From positions 1 through 64,000 of the forward strand of contig NZ_BJND01000020.1 in NCBI RefSeq assembly GCF_006539505.1: DNA of 64,000 nucleotides, given 5' to 3'. The first letter of the stretch is position 1. Each line of letters opens with the position of its first letter. This DNA comes from Streptomyces spinoverrucosus. GTDB taxonomy: Bacteria; Actinomycetota; Actinomycetes; Streptomycetales; Streptomycetaceae. The notes under the pieces were generated by a model that was not told the DNA's origin, made no database searches, and was given only the letters and a program-made list of their open reading frames with translations. A program made the translations under genes and the position numbers. This document shows, piece by piece, positions 8,306 through 16,844 of this stretch.

Positions 8306-8324
8306 GGACTGGTTCTGTCGGTAG

Positions 8325-8770
8325 TTGGTGACGTCAGTTGTTCGTGAAAGCTGACGGCACCAGGTGATGGCCCAGAAAGATGTTCGCGAATTCTGACGTC
8401 ACCATCGGGGTTGCGGTGTCAAGCTGGATGTGCTCAGTAAAGGAGCACCCCCGATGCCGCCTGGCCAGTCGAAGGTCGAGTTGTACGCCGCGCTGCGGCG
8501 CGACTCCCGCGATGGCATGTCGAACCGGGCGTTGCAGTGCAAGTACGGCGTCACCTGGAGCACGGTCAACAAGGCCCTGACCTCGGCTTGGCCGCAGCCA
8601 CGCACGACAACCGCTTCGGCGCGGCCGTCGAAGCTGGATCCGTTCACGCTGCTGATCGACGAGATCCTGCTCATTGATCTGGACGCGACCAGGAAACAGC
8701 GCCACACCGTCACCCCGGATCTACCGCCGTCTGATCGACGAGCACTCCTCGTCCGAGGCGTTGCGTTGAC
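8325..8770 (+). mobile_element. IS21-like element 2, left-end fragment with istA stub
   Basis: The fragment has an IS21 left end (TTCGTGAAAGCTGACGGC, then GATGTTCGCGAATTCTGACG) and the first about 90 codons of istA from an ATG at 8454, preceded by AAAGGAG. It is closely related to the start of element 3 at 9840: both begin MPPGQSKVELYAALRRD. An extra C in the run at 8713-8716 shifts the frame after RKQRHTVT, and the match ends at about 8770. No istB follows. Confidence 0.75.
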
Positions 8771-8851
8771 CACTTGAACCCGCACCGATGAGAGGGCGCA
8801 AGCGTCCTGCGAGCAACCGCGCGGTCCGGCCAGGGACTGAGAGTCCGGTGT

Positions 8852-9625
8852 TTATACCTTGCTCGCGACCACCATGTAGTTCTCGGCCTCAAGATCGAAC
8901 GTGCTCAGTTCCGTCTGGAGTCCGACCCGGTGCAGCTCGACTTCGAGTTCCTCGTACCGGTAGGGCCAGCAGGACAGCAGTTCCGAGCGGACAAGAACCA
9001 ACCCGGTCGCATCAACTTGCGCGATCGCAATCTCGATGTGGTGCTCCTCCTCCCAATGCCGTGCAATCTCCCAGCGGTAGACCACGACGGCATCGCGACC
9101 GTTCCGGCGGACGAGTCGGTCACTGATCTCCAGCCGGGAACCTCTGGCCCTCACGAGTTCCCAAGTGCGGGATGTGAGTACCAAGCGCCCGCCGGGACGC
9201 AGAAGCCGTGACATCGACTCCAGAGCAGCACCCCTGCCTGTCGCGCCCGCGGCATGGTGAAGCGAGTTGCCAACGCAGAACACCATGTCGAACGTGTTGT
9301 CCTGGAAATGGTCGGGCAACTCTTCCCAGTTCGCCCGTACGGCCCGGACGGATGCCCCGAACTCCTCAGACAACTCTGCAGTCCGACGAACCATCGCCTC
9401 GCTGGCGTCAGTTGCGACAACCTGCATGCCACGACCGGCAAGGCCAACCGCCAACTGTCCGGTTCCGCACGAACAGTCGAGGACGTGAGCGTTCGACGGC
9501 AGGAGATTGAGGACGTCGTCGAACGACGCAGCGAACTCGGCTGGAGGCAACTTTGCATCCGAGATGAGCCATTCATACACCTCGGCAAGCACCTCATAAC
9601 CTGTCACAACCACTACCTCCGTCAC
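8852..9625 (-). CDS. Class I SAM-dependent methyltransferase
   Basis: The 257-residue protein shows the Rossmann-fold methyltransferase order: motif I VLDCSCGTGQLAVGLAGRG (residues about 48-66) with the SAM-binding GxGxG-like loop, motif II VVATDASEAMVRR with the acidic residue for ribose, a motif III-like DMVFCVGNSLHH, and LRPGGRLVLTSRTW before the C-terminal strands. It resembles small-molecule (glycine/sarcosine-type) methyltransferases, but the substrate cannot be assigned. It sits alone between IS21 fragment 2 and IS21 element 3, so it may have been carried by recombination between them. It starts at the ATG at 9625. Confidence 0.85.
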   Translation of the reverse strand: MTEVVVVTGYEVLAEVYEWLISDAKLPPAEFAASFDDVLNLLPSNAHVLDCSCGTGQLAVGLAGRGMQVVATDASEAMVRRTAELSEEFGASVRAVRANWEELPDHFQDNTFDMVFCVGNSLHHAAGATGRGAALESMSRLLRPGGRLVLTSRTWELVRARGSRLEISDRLVRRNGRDAVVVYRWEIARHWEEEHHIEIAIAQVDATGLVLVRSELLSCWPYRYEELEVELHRVGLQTELSTFDLEAENYMVVASKV

Positions 9626-9839
9626 GCGGCAGACTCACGGTAGGACGTCAGTCCATCAGCGGAGCAAGCCGGGCACCAATGGTTTTCGCAAGGATGGCTC
9701 TGACGGTGTTTGTGGGTTGTCAGTTGTCCGTCTGAGTGGATGTCACCGGCTGGTTAGCTGGGAAGTTGTTCGTGAGAAGTAGTGTCACTCGCGGGGTTGC
9801 GGTGGCAAGGTGAATGTGCTCAGTGAAGGAGCACCGCCG

Positions 9840-10545
9840 ATGCCGCCTGGTCAGTCGAAGGTCGAGTTGTATGCCGCGCTGCGGCGTGACGCTCGCGAGA
9901 GCATGTCGAACCAGGCGCTGGAGCGCAAGTACCGGGTGGGCTGGCGGACTGTTCAGAAGGCGCTGAGTTCGGCGTGGCCGCAACCTCGGGAACCGTACGC
10001 GCCTCGCCGTTCCAAGCTGGATCCGTTCAAGCCGGTGATCGACCAGATGCTGCTGGCTGATCTGGATGCGCCGAGGAAGCAGCGTCACACGGTGGTCCGG
10101 ATCTATCGCCGGTTGATCAACGAGCACGCGATGGACGACGTGTCCTACCAGGTCGTGCGCGCCTACGTCGCCAAGCGGAAGCCGGAGATTCGGGTCGAGG
10201 CCGGCCGTGGCCCGGCGCAGGTGTTCATCGAGCAGTCGCACCTGGCCGGCGCCGAAGCCGAGGTCGACTTCGGCGAGGTCGCGGTCCGTTTGCGGGGCGA
10301 GCTGGTGAAGTGCCATTTGTTCTGCCTGCGGTTGTCGTTATCCGGGAAGGCGGTGCACCGGGTGTTCGCCTCCGGCGGTCAGGAGGCGTTCTTCGAGGGC
10401 CACGAGCACGCTTTCAGAGTGCTGGGCGGCGTGCCGTTCGGCAAGATCCGGTATGACAACCTGAAGGCCGCGGTCGCGTCGGTGCTCGGCTTCACGCGGC
10501 GCCGGGTCGAGACCGACCGGTGGACCGCGTTTCGGTCCCACTATG
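9840..10545 (+). pseudogene. istA: istA, 5' part (split by insertion)
   Basis: The frame from ATG 9840 (MPPGQSKVELYAALRRDARE) carries the IstA HTH, the first part of the integrase core with the Asp in GAEAEVDFGEVAVRL, and the second Asp in GKIRYDNLKAAV. It breaks off after RRVETDRWTAFRSHY. The continuation, GIEPFYCTPGIEGAHEKGG with the region of the catalytic Glu, is found 4.1 kb downstream at about 14653. GGAGCACC precedes the start. The split gene makes no functional transposase unless the insertion excises precisely. Confidence 0.85.
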
Positions 10546-10724
10546 TCCATGTTCCCGTGAGTTCCCGCCGCCTCCCGACCGTGCCAGTGGCCTCGGCGGC
10601 TGCCTGATCTCGGGGTTCCCCGGCTTGGACACGATCGGGTGATTCCATGCTGATTCCTCGGAAATTCCGAAGCCTTCTCGGCTGTCATGGCGAAGTCGCC
10701 GGATAGCTGAACGGGAGGAACGGC

Positions 10725-11794
10725 ATGGCCCTGGCCGTCGTGCGCGATCTGCGGTCGGAGCTTCGGCTGGAGACTTCCGAGGAGATCGCCGCCTTCGAGC
10801 AGGACCTGCTGGCTGAGTTCGTCCTTGCCCGTGCTTCGGCCGGTGTCCTCGACGACACCATCCGCGGCGACGTCGGGCCCGTGATGGCTCTGCGTGAGTG
10901 GTTCGGCCGACCGTTGTGGGAAATGGAGCCCCAGGACCTGGACCGGTACTTCGGCCGGCATCGCCGCGACTCGGCCGCGGGCACCAAGGTCCGCCAGGCC
11001 GCGGCCTTCGCGGTGTTCTTCGAGTTCCTCGAACTGCGGCACAAGGCCGCCATCCACGATGCGACAGGCTTCGTCGTCGAGTCCCCGCTGGATGAAGTCA
11101 ACCGGCCCCGCGGCGGCACCTCGGCGAGGCTGCGGATCCCGCCGCCGGAAGGCGAGATGCCGCCCTTTTCGGCGGCTGGCGGTGTGACATGGAGGAGGCT
11201 CGCAAGTACGCTCCGGCTGCCAGGAACTACACCGCCTCACGGCTGACCAGCCTGATCGGGCCGCGGATCTCGGAGTTGTGCCTGTTGCGGATCGGGGATG
11301 TCCGCTGGGACCTGGGCCGCTTCGGCAAGGTCTTGCTGAAGGGCAAGGGCAGCCAGGGCCGCGGCAAGAAGGAACGGCTCGTCCCGCTGATCAACGGATC
11401 ACGTGACCTGCTGGAATGGTGGGTCACCGGGCCTCGCTGGGAGTTCGACGACAAGGTCAACGACCTGCGGGCCCCGCTGTTTCCCTCCGAGCGCCGATAC
11501 GGCGACGGCTCCAGCCGGCCGGTGACCGACGACGCCTTGCGGACCGGGCTGTCCGAGGCGGTCGCCCGACATCTGCCGCACCAGGCCGGCCAGCTCACCC
11601 CACACGTGTTGCGGCACTTCGCGGCCTCAGACCTTTACCGCAACGGCATGGACGTCGTTGCCATCCAAGAGATCCTCGGACATGAATGGCTCAACACGAC
11701 CATGATCTACGTGCACGTCGAGAAATCCCACGTCGAAGACGCTTGGATCCGCGCGGGCCAGCGGGCCGCGGCTCGATTCGGAGGGACCCGCTGA
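10725..11794 (+). pseudogene. Tyrosine recombinase/integrase, one frameshift
   Basis: The first frame (10725 to about 11165) has the SAM-like core-binding domain (MALAVVRDLRSELRL to VNRPRGGTSARLRIPPPEGE). The second (about 11166-11794) has the catalytic domain: Arg in LIGPRISELCLLRIGDV, a beta-hairpin with Lys (KGKGSQGRGKKERLVPL), HVLRHFAAS, LGHEWLNTT, and nucleophile Tyr in MIYVHV. The catalytic residues all appear present. The frames join by adding one base in the CCGCCCTTTT run at about 11160-11168, which suggests a single C deletion. The gene overlaps the next by TGATG. Without frameshifting no full recombinase is made. Confidence 0.8.
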
Positions 11795-12081
11795 TGAAGT
11801 GGAACCTGCGGATGGTCGCCGCCCAGCGTGACATCTGGAAAGCGTCTGAACTGCAACGGATGTTCGCGGACGCCGGACTGGTGATCTCCGCAGGCAAGAT
11901 GTCTCACCTGTGGTCCGGTCGACCGCTGACCGTCCGCCTCAATGACCTCGACATCATCTGCGAAGTGCTGGACTGCACGCCCGCTGACCTTCTGGTTCCG
12001 GAGAAGCGGGCTGACCGTCAGACCTCCCCGGCGGCGGAGGCGGAGAGGCAGGTCGTCGGCGGCACCCCGATCAGTCATTAG
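11794..12081 (+). CDS. Small Cro/C1-type helix-turn-helix protein of the recombinase element
   Basis: The 95-residue protein begins MKWNLRMVAAQRDIWKASEL and continues through SHLWSGRPLTVRLNDLDIIC to EVLDCTPADLLVPEK, the layout of XRE-type DNA-binding domains that end in a CxxxDLL motif. It starts at the ATG at 11794, which overlaps the recombinase stop (TGATG), so the two are translationally coupled. A clear homologue sits at 19276-19608 with the same MKWNLR start and the same kind of downstream partner. It may act as a regulator or as an architectural factor for recombination; the analogy with Tn554 TnpC is positional only. Confidence 0.8.
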   Translation: MKWNLRMVAAQRDIWKASELQRMFADAGLVISAGKMSHLWSGRPLTVRLNDLDIICEVLDCTPADLLVPEKRADRQTSPAAEAERQVVGGTPISH

Positions 12082-12110
12082 CGGCGGCCCGGCCGCTCGG
12101 GACCGCCGCT

Positions 12111-13652
12111 ATGAGTCGGCCGGTTCGACGCTCACGGCCGTGGGCCACTCGCAGTTGCCGTGACTGCCTGGGGTGGGGCTGGTTCGACCGTCCGCGCTGC
12201 AAGGCATGCTGGGGCTTCGTCGCGAAAGCAACGAGCCGCTACTGCGACATCTGTCAGCGTGATGTCGCGGCGATCGACGGCGTCTGTCGGCTCTGCCGCC
12301 GCCAGGCCGGCCTTATCGCCGGCCCGGACAACAAGACGTGCGTCGACCTGACGGTGGCCGCCCACACCGGGCACCAGTTGTTCATCATCGGCACCCTGCG
12401 GCCTCGCGGCGGCCCTCCTCCCCGGCCGGTCCCGCCGGAGCCGACCCGGGTGAGTTTGCGCTCTGTCCCGCCCCGCTGGACGGAGCTGACGCTGTTCGAC
12501 ATGCCCCGCAACCTGTGTGGTGTCAGCAGCAAACAGCCGCTGCTGGACCCGGAGTTGGCCGCCTTCTTGAGTAGCCGCGCTGCACGGATCGCGGAACTGC
12601 GGGGCTGGCCGCCTCGCACCGTCGGCTCGATGGGACGCGGCATCCGCATCCTCTGCGCAGTCCAAAGACCGGGCGAACGGATCAGAGCCTCGACCATCGC
12701 CCAGCTCACCCACACCGCGGTGCCCGCCAACCACGTCCTGAAGGTGTTCGAAGGTCTGGAGGTCTTCCTCGACGACCGGCCCGACTCGCTCGACCGGTGG
12801 TACCACAAGCACTTCGCCTTCCTGGCCCCGGACATCCGGGCGGAGCTGGACACGTGGATCGGGCTCCTGCGGGACGGAACCTCCCGCCGCAGGCCACGAG
12901 CCCGGTCCACGATCGGCACCCTGCTCAGGCTCGTCTTGCCGTTCCTCACCGAGTACGGCGGAAAGTACACAACTCTGCGTCAGGTGACGCGAGATGACCT
13001 CGCCACGTGGCTGACCAACCGGCCTTACCGGGCCTACGAGGCCAGTGCCCTGAGATCGCTGTTCGGGGCGCTCAAGGCCGAGCGGCTGATCTTCAGCAAC
13101 CCGATGCGCGGCATCAAGGGCGGCAGGCTCACCACGACGATTCCTTCCCCACTCACCGCGGAGGAGGTGGCGGAGGTCGCTCAGGCTGCCCAGCAGGATC
13201 CGGCCCTGCGGGTGGTCGTCGCGCTGTCCGGGATCCATGCGCTGGCGGCTCACCAGATCCGCACGCTGCTGCTGGACCAAGTGGACTTGGCCGGGTGCCG
13301 TCTGGAGCTCGAAAGCCTCAACCGTCCCCTGGACGAGTACACCGCCGAGGCGATCACCGACTACCTCGACTACCGACGCAGCCGCTGGCCGAACAGCACC
13401 AATCCCCACCTGCTGGTCAGCCGGAACACGGCCACCACCACGACGGCAGTCGGCACGTTCTGGCTGGACAAGTTGGTCCAGCCGCTGCCCGTGGGCCTCG
13501 ACCGGTTGCGGCAGGACCGCATCCTGGAGGAGGCCCTCGCCAGCGGCGCGGATCCTCTCCACCTCGCGCACGTCTTCTCGCTCGGCGCCAAGACCAGCCT
13601 CCGCTACACAACCGCCGTCGCCCCCTCGGCTGCCGAGCACGAGACACCATGA
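12111..13652 (+). CDS. Zinc-ribbon protein with degenerate tyrosine-recombinase fold
   Basis: This is a 513-residue protein. The N-terminus has four Cys pairs (C16/C19, C30/C33, C45/C48, C59/C62), suggesting two zinc ribbons. A linker with a LFDMPRNL motif follows, then a core-binding-like helical domain (about residues 150-330) and a tyrosine-recombinase-like C-terminus. By eye the catalytic positions are altered: the GLR-type Arg position reads ALA (in HALAAHQIRTLLLDQVDL), the HxLR motif reads DRLR, the LGH position reads FSL, while the final Tyr (TSLRYTT) remains. It follows the HTH gene by 29 bp. The ORF is intact although its partner recombinase is broken. Confidence 0.75.
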   Translation: MSRPVRRSRPWATRSCRDCLGWGWFDRPRCKACWGFVAKATSRYCDICQRDVAAIDGVCRLCRRQAGLIAGPDNKTCVDLTVAAHTGHQLFIIGTLRPRGGPPPRPVPPEPTRVSLRSVPPRWTELTLFDMPRNLCGVSSKQPLLDPELAAFLSSRAARIAELRGWPPRTVGSMGRGIRILCAVQRPGERIRASTIAQLTHTAVPANHVLKVFEGLEVFLDDRPDSLDRWYHKHFAFLAPDIRAELDTWIGLLRDGTSRRRPRARSTIGTLLRLVLPFLTEYGGKYTTLRQVTRDDLATWLTNRPYRAYEASALRSLFGALKAERLIFSNPMRGIKGGRLTTTIPSPLTAEEVAEVAQAAQQDPALRVVVALSGIHALAAHQIRTLLLDQVDLAGCRLELESLNRPLDEYTAEAITDYLDYRRSRWPNSTNPHLLVSRNTATTTTAVGTFWLDKLVQPLPVGLDRLRQDRILEEALASGADPLHLAHVFSLGAKTSLRYTTAVAPSAAEHETP

Positions 13653-13692
13653 GCTGAGCTGATGGACGGCTTCCCGTGAGACGCTGCACTGC

Positions 13693-14526
13693 ATGGGCGG
13701 AGTGTCGGGCGATGAGGCTTCCCGGAGGTTTCTGGCTGTGTTTCAGGTCGGTGACCGCTGCAGCGGGATCGTGGCAGAGGTATCTCGACGAGGAGGGGTG
13801 TCAGTGATCCTGGACGGTTTCACGGAACGTCCGCTGGGGTTCGTGGGGCCGTTGGACCTGTCGTGGTGCAAGTTTCCGGCTGCAGCGGTGGAGGTCGGCC
13901 AGCGGATCACCGCCGAGGTGACCGCCATCGACCTGGAACAGGGCCAAGCCTGGCTGTCCATGGCTGCCACGGAGAATGCCGAACTCTGGGCATTTCTGAA
14001 GTCTCAACGCGTCGGCGAAATGCTCGAGGGCAGGATCGCGTCGATCGAACGGTTCGGCGTGTTCGTGGCGTTGGACGACGGCCCTGATCACCCGGTCTTC
14101 CCCGGCGTCGGGTTCATCACGATGCCCGAACTGTCTTGGCGACGCTTCGAGACAGCTTCGGACATCGTTCAGGTGGGACAGCGTGTTTCGTGCGAGTTCC
14201 TCCAGTTCGACACAACGAACGGAGAGGCCAGGCTGTCCCTACGAGCAACACAGCCTGACCCATTCCAGACCTTCGCCGAGAGCACCACGGTGGGGCAGAC
14301 GCCGCAGGGACAGGTCACCAAGCTGGTCCCGTTCGGTGCCTTCGTCCAGGTCGCCAAGGACATTGAGGGACTGGTCCATCTGCAAGAGCTCGCATGGACA
14401 CCTGTCGAGGCTCCGGAGGAGGTGGTCCAAGTCGGCGACAAGATCACGGTCGTCATCACAGAAATCGACCGAGAGCGACGCAGGCTGGCCCTCTCCCGAC
14501 GACAGGCTTCTACGGCTATCGAATGA
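13693..14526 (+). CDS. S1-repeat RNA-binding protein (cargo of the element)
   Basis: The 277-residue protein consists of three S1-type OB-fold repeats: GDRCSGIVAEVSRRGGVSVI (about residues 17-36), GEMLEGRIASIERFGVFVAL (about 109-128), and GQTPQGQVTKLVPFGAFVQV (about 205-224), each ending in an RLSL/ALS-type strand. This resembles a shortened ribosomal protein S1 and similar RNA-binding proteins. Its place inside the inserted element, just after the recombinase genes, suggests it travels as cargo. Whether it binds mRNA, ribosomes or element transcripts cannot be told. It starts at the ATG at 13693. Confidence 0.8.
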   Translation: MGGVSGDEASRRFLAVFQVGDRCSGIVAEVSRRGGVSVILDGFTERPLGFVGPLDLSWCKFPAAAVEVGQRITAEVTAIDLEQGQAWLSMAATENAELWAFLKSQRVGEMLEGRIASIERFGVFVALDDGPDHPVFPGVGFITMPELSWRRFETASDIVQVGQRVSCEFLQFDTTNGEARLSLRATQPDPFQTFAESTTVGQTPQGQVTKLVPFGAFVQVAKDIEGLVHLQELAWTPVEAPEEVVQVGDKITVVITEIDRERRRLALSRRQASTAIE

Positions 14527-14652
14527 CCTCTCCAGGTATCGCCGACGCCTGAACCAAGCTCTGAACCGCCGTCTCAGTCCAAGCAAACTTCGCCCCTGAA
14601 CCCGTGAGTTCGTCACGACGACCCTTCAGAATTCGCGAACCCACGGAGGTTC

Positions 14653-15648
14653 GGCATCGAGCCGTTCTACTGCACGCCGGGAATCGAAGGCGCCCACGAG
14701 AAAGGCGGCGTCGAGGGCCAGATCGGCTGGTTTCGCCGCAACCACTTCGTTCCCGTCCCCGAGATCGACTCGCTGGCGCACTTGAACATGCTGATCGACG
14801 AGTGGGATCTGGCCGACGAGGCCCGGCGGATCGGGACCCGTCCCCGCACGATCGGCGAGCTGTTCGCCGTCGAACGGCCGTCGTTGAAGCCGTTGCCCGT
14901 CGAGACGTTCGAGACCGGCCGCTGGTTCACCCCACGGGTCGACCGGTTCTCCCAGATCACCGTCCGCACCAACCGTTACTCGGTCCCGACCCGGTTCATC
15001 GGTCGCCAGGTCCGGGTCTTGCTGCACGCCTCCGAGCTCGTGGTGTTCGACGGCCGCACCGAGATCGCCCAGCACGAACGGCTGCTGACCAAGAGCGGAT
15101 CACGGCTCGAGCTCGATCACTATCTCGAAGCGCTGCTGCGCAAACCGGGCGCGCTGCCCGGCGCCACGGTCCTCGAACAGGCCCGGGCCGCGGGCAAGTT
15201 CACCCCGATCCACGAAGCCTGGTGGACAGCCGTCTGCAACGCCCACGGCGACACCGCCGGCACCCGCGCTCTGATCGAGGTTCTGCTGCTGCACCGGCAC
15301 ATGCAGCACGACCACGTCGTCGCCGGCCTGGCCGCCGCGCTCCAGGTCGGAGCGCTCACCGCGGACGCGGCCGCGCTGGAAGCCCGCCGCATCGCCGACA
15401 ACGACGAACCGACCTCGGCCAAGCCACGACGCCGAGCCACTACCGAGGCAGACCGGGCCGTCGCAGCGACCGTCACCTCGCTGACCCAGCGGCGCCTGGC
15501 GCAACTGCCCAAAGACACCCGCCCCATGCCTGACGTGTCGATCTACGACCAGCTGCTTCCCAGCCGGCGAGCCGCCGTGGCCGCCGCTGGGCGCGCGCCG
15601 GCCCCGAGACCTACCCAGAAGCCGAGCAGGAAGAAGCCGCCGCCATGA
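14653..15648 (+). pseudogene. istA: istA, 3' part (split by insertion)
   Basis: From about 14653 the plus strand resumes IstA sequence: FGIEPFYCTPGIEGAHEKGG followed by VEGQIGWFRRNHFVPVPEID, the third catalytic region of IS21 transposases, then the C-terminal beta-barrel (QITVRTNRYSVPTRFIGRQV) and helices. It ends in a TGA at 15646-15648 that overlaps the istB ATG (ATGA). It joins in frame with the 9840-10545 part. No convincing start allows separate translation. Confidence 0.85.
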
Positions 15649-16418
15649 GCCCTCGCCGCCGGATGAGTGAACAAGCCGCCGAAGCCGCCGTCGACCAGGC
15701 ATGCCGGGTCCTGCGACTGCCCACGATCCGCAACCAGTTTCCCGACCTGGCGGCCAAGGCCGGCAACGACCAGATGTCCTACCTGGTGTTCCTGGCCGAA
15801 CTGCTGCTGGCCGAGTGCGACGACCGCGCCAGGCGCCGCTCCGAACGCCGGATCAAGGCCGCCCAGTTCCCCCGGGAGAAATCGCTGCGCGAGTTCGACT
15901 TCGATGCCAATCCGAACATCGACTCCGCCGTCGTCGGCTCGCTGGCCACCTGCGAGTGGGTGAAGAAGGGCCTGCCGCTCTGCCTGATCGGTGACTCCGG
16001 CACCGGCAAGTCTCACCTGCTCATCGCGCTCGGCACCGAAGCCGCGATGGCAGGTTTCCGGGTGAAATACACCCTGGCATCGAAGCTGGCCAACGAGCTG
16101 GTCGAGGCCGCCGACGAGAAGATCCTGACCAAGACCATCGCCCGCTACGGCCGCGTCGACCTGCTCTGCATCGACGAACTCGGCTACATGCAACTCGACC
16201 GCCGCGCCGCCGAACTCCTCTTCCAGGTCCTCACCGAACGCGAGGAGAAGAACTCCGTCGCCATCGCCTCCAACGACTCCTTCGCCGGCTGGGGCAAGAC
16301 CTTCACCGAACCCAGACTCTGCGCCGCCATCGTCGACCGGCTCACCTTCGGCGGCAACATCCTCGAGACCGGCACCGAGTCCTACCGCCTCGCTCACAGC
16401 CGCGAACTCGCCCGCTAA
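15645..16418 (+). CDS. istB: IS21-like helper ATPase IstB
   Basis: The 257-residue AAA+ ATPase is of normal IstB length. It has an N-terminal helical domain, the FDFDANPNID segment, Walker A GDSGTGKSH (about residues 118-126), Walker B LLCIDELGYM (about 173-182), and a sensor region VAIASNDSFAGW. IstB assembles on target DNA and activates the IstA transposase. Its start overlaps the istA stop. It appears intact, but its own istA is disrupted; complementation by another IS21 copy is possible in principle. Confidence 0.92.
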   Translation: MSPRRRMSEQAAEAAVDQACRVLRLPTIRNQFPDLAAKAGNDQMSYLVFLAELLLAECDDRARRRSERRIKAAQFPREKSLREFDFDANPNIDSAVVGSLATCEWVKKGLPLCLIGDSGTGKSHLLIALGTEAAMAGFRVKYTLASKLANELVEAADEKILTKTIARYGRVDLLCIDELGYMQLDRRAAELLFQVLTEREEKNSVAIASNDSFAGWGKTFTEPRLCAAIVDRLTFGGNILETGTESYRLAHSRELAR

Positions 16419-16443
16419 GCCATCCCCACACCATCCGGACTGC

Positions 16444-16526
16444 CGTCAGAATTCACCAACATCCAGCCGGCCCGAGGCCACGAACCGCCGTCAACTTTCA
16501 CGGCCAAACGACGTCAGCATTCACGG
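16444..16526. repeat. IS21 element 3 right-end repeats
   Basis: Three 15-bp copies in the same orientation, CGTCAGAATTCACCA (16444-16458), CGTCAACTTTCACGG (16489-16503) and CGTCAGCATTCACGG (16512-16526), match the complement of the left-end motifs near 8345-8400. These are IS21-type transposase binding repeats. Confidence 0.65.
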
Positions 16527-16844
16527 TCAAAGCCAATGGACAGTCCAGTTTCGGTCCAGGACCTGTTGCCTCCCCATGCCTGTGGCGTCGTGGGAGGTCA
16601 GGATTTGCCCTACGTGCCTGACACGTCTCTGGCGATGCGACCAGGTCAACACTTGATAGCTGTGAATTCACGAAACTGTGGATCATCACTCGTTGCTCAT
16701 CGCGCGTCCGCCGACGCGCTCGAAGACGAAGGGGCGCGGCGGAGGTGAGCACCGCCGCGCCCCGCCGCAGGCGGTTGTCCACGCCGGCCTCGTAGTCCAC
16801 GTGGGGTCCCGCATGTCTGCGTTCTTCGGTTACCGCTAAGGCGC
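16527..16844. other. Intergenic stretch with a strong hairpin
   Basis: No gene is supported here. A minus-strand frame around 16540-16690 (MIHSFVNSQLSSVDLVASPE) has no recognised family. The notable element is the 12-bp perfect stem at 16731-16763. Confidence 0.4.
16731..16763. terminator. Perfect 12-bp hairpin, possible terminator
   Basis: GGGGCGCGGCGG (16731-16742) pairs perfectly with CCGCCGCGCCCC (16752-16763) across a 9-nt loop. There is no U-tract, as is common in actinobacterial terminators. It lies downstream of the minus-strand recombinase-like gene that ends at 16845, and could stop its transcript. Confidence 0.5.

Larger units (their letters stand above)
10546..14652 (+). mobile_element. 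Tyrosine-recombinase element inserted in istA (Tn554/RIT-like gene order)
   Basis: This segment interrupts istA and contains, all on the plus strand, a tyrosine recombinase (frameshifted), an overlapping small HTH protein, a zinc-ribbon protein with a recombinase fold, and an S1-repeat protein. Boundaries come from where the istA match stops and resumes and are good to a few bases. An 11-bp direct repeat CCCGTGAGTTC lies near both ends (10554-10564 and 14601-14611). A 13-bp palindrome TCGGAAATTCCGA is at 10658-10670. Two recombinases plus one small protein is reminiscent of Tn554 TnpA-TnpB-TnpC; the relationship is inferred from layout only. Confidence 0.7.
9715..16535 (+). mobile_element. 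IS21-like element 3, interrupted by a recombinase element
   Basis: The left end (about 9715-9839) resembles that of element 2. The istA gene starts at 9840 and istB ends at 16418, and the right end carries three IS21-type terminal repeats up to about 16526. Removing the foreign 10546-14652 segment restores one istA frame, so this was a complete IS21-like element before the insertion. Confidence 0.8.
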
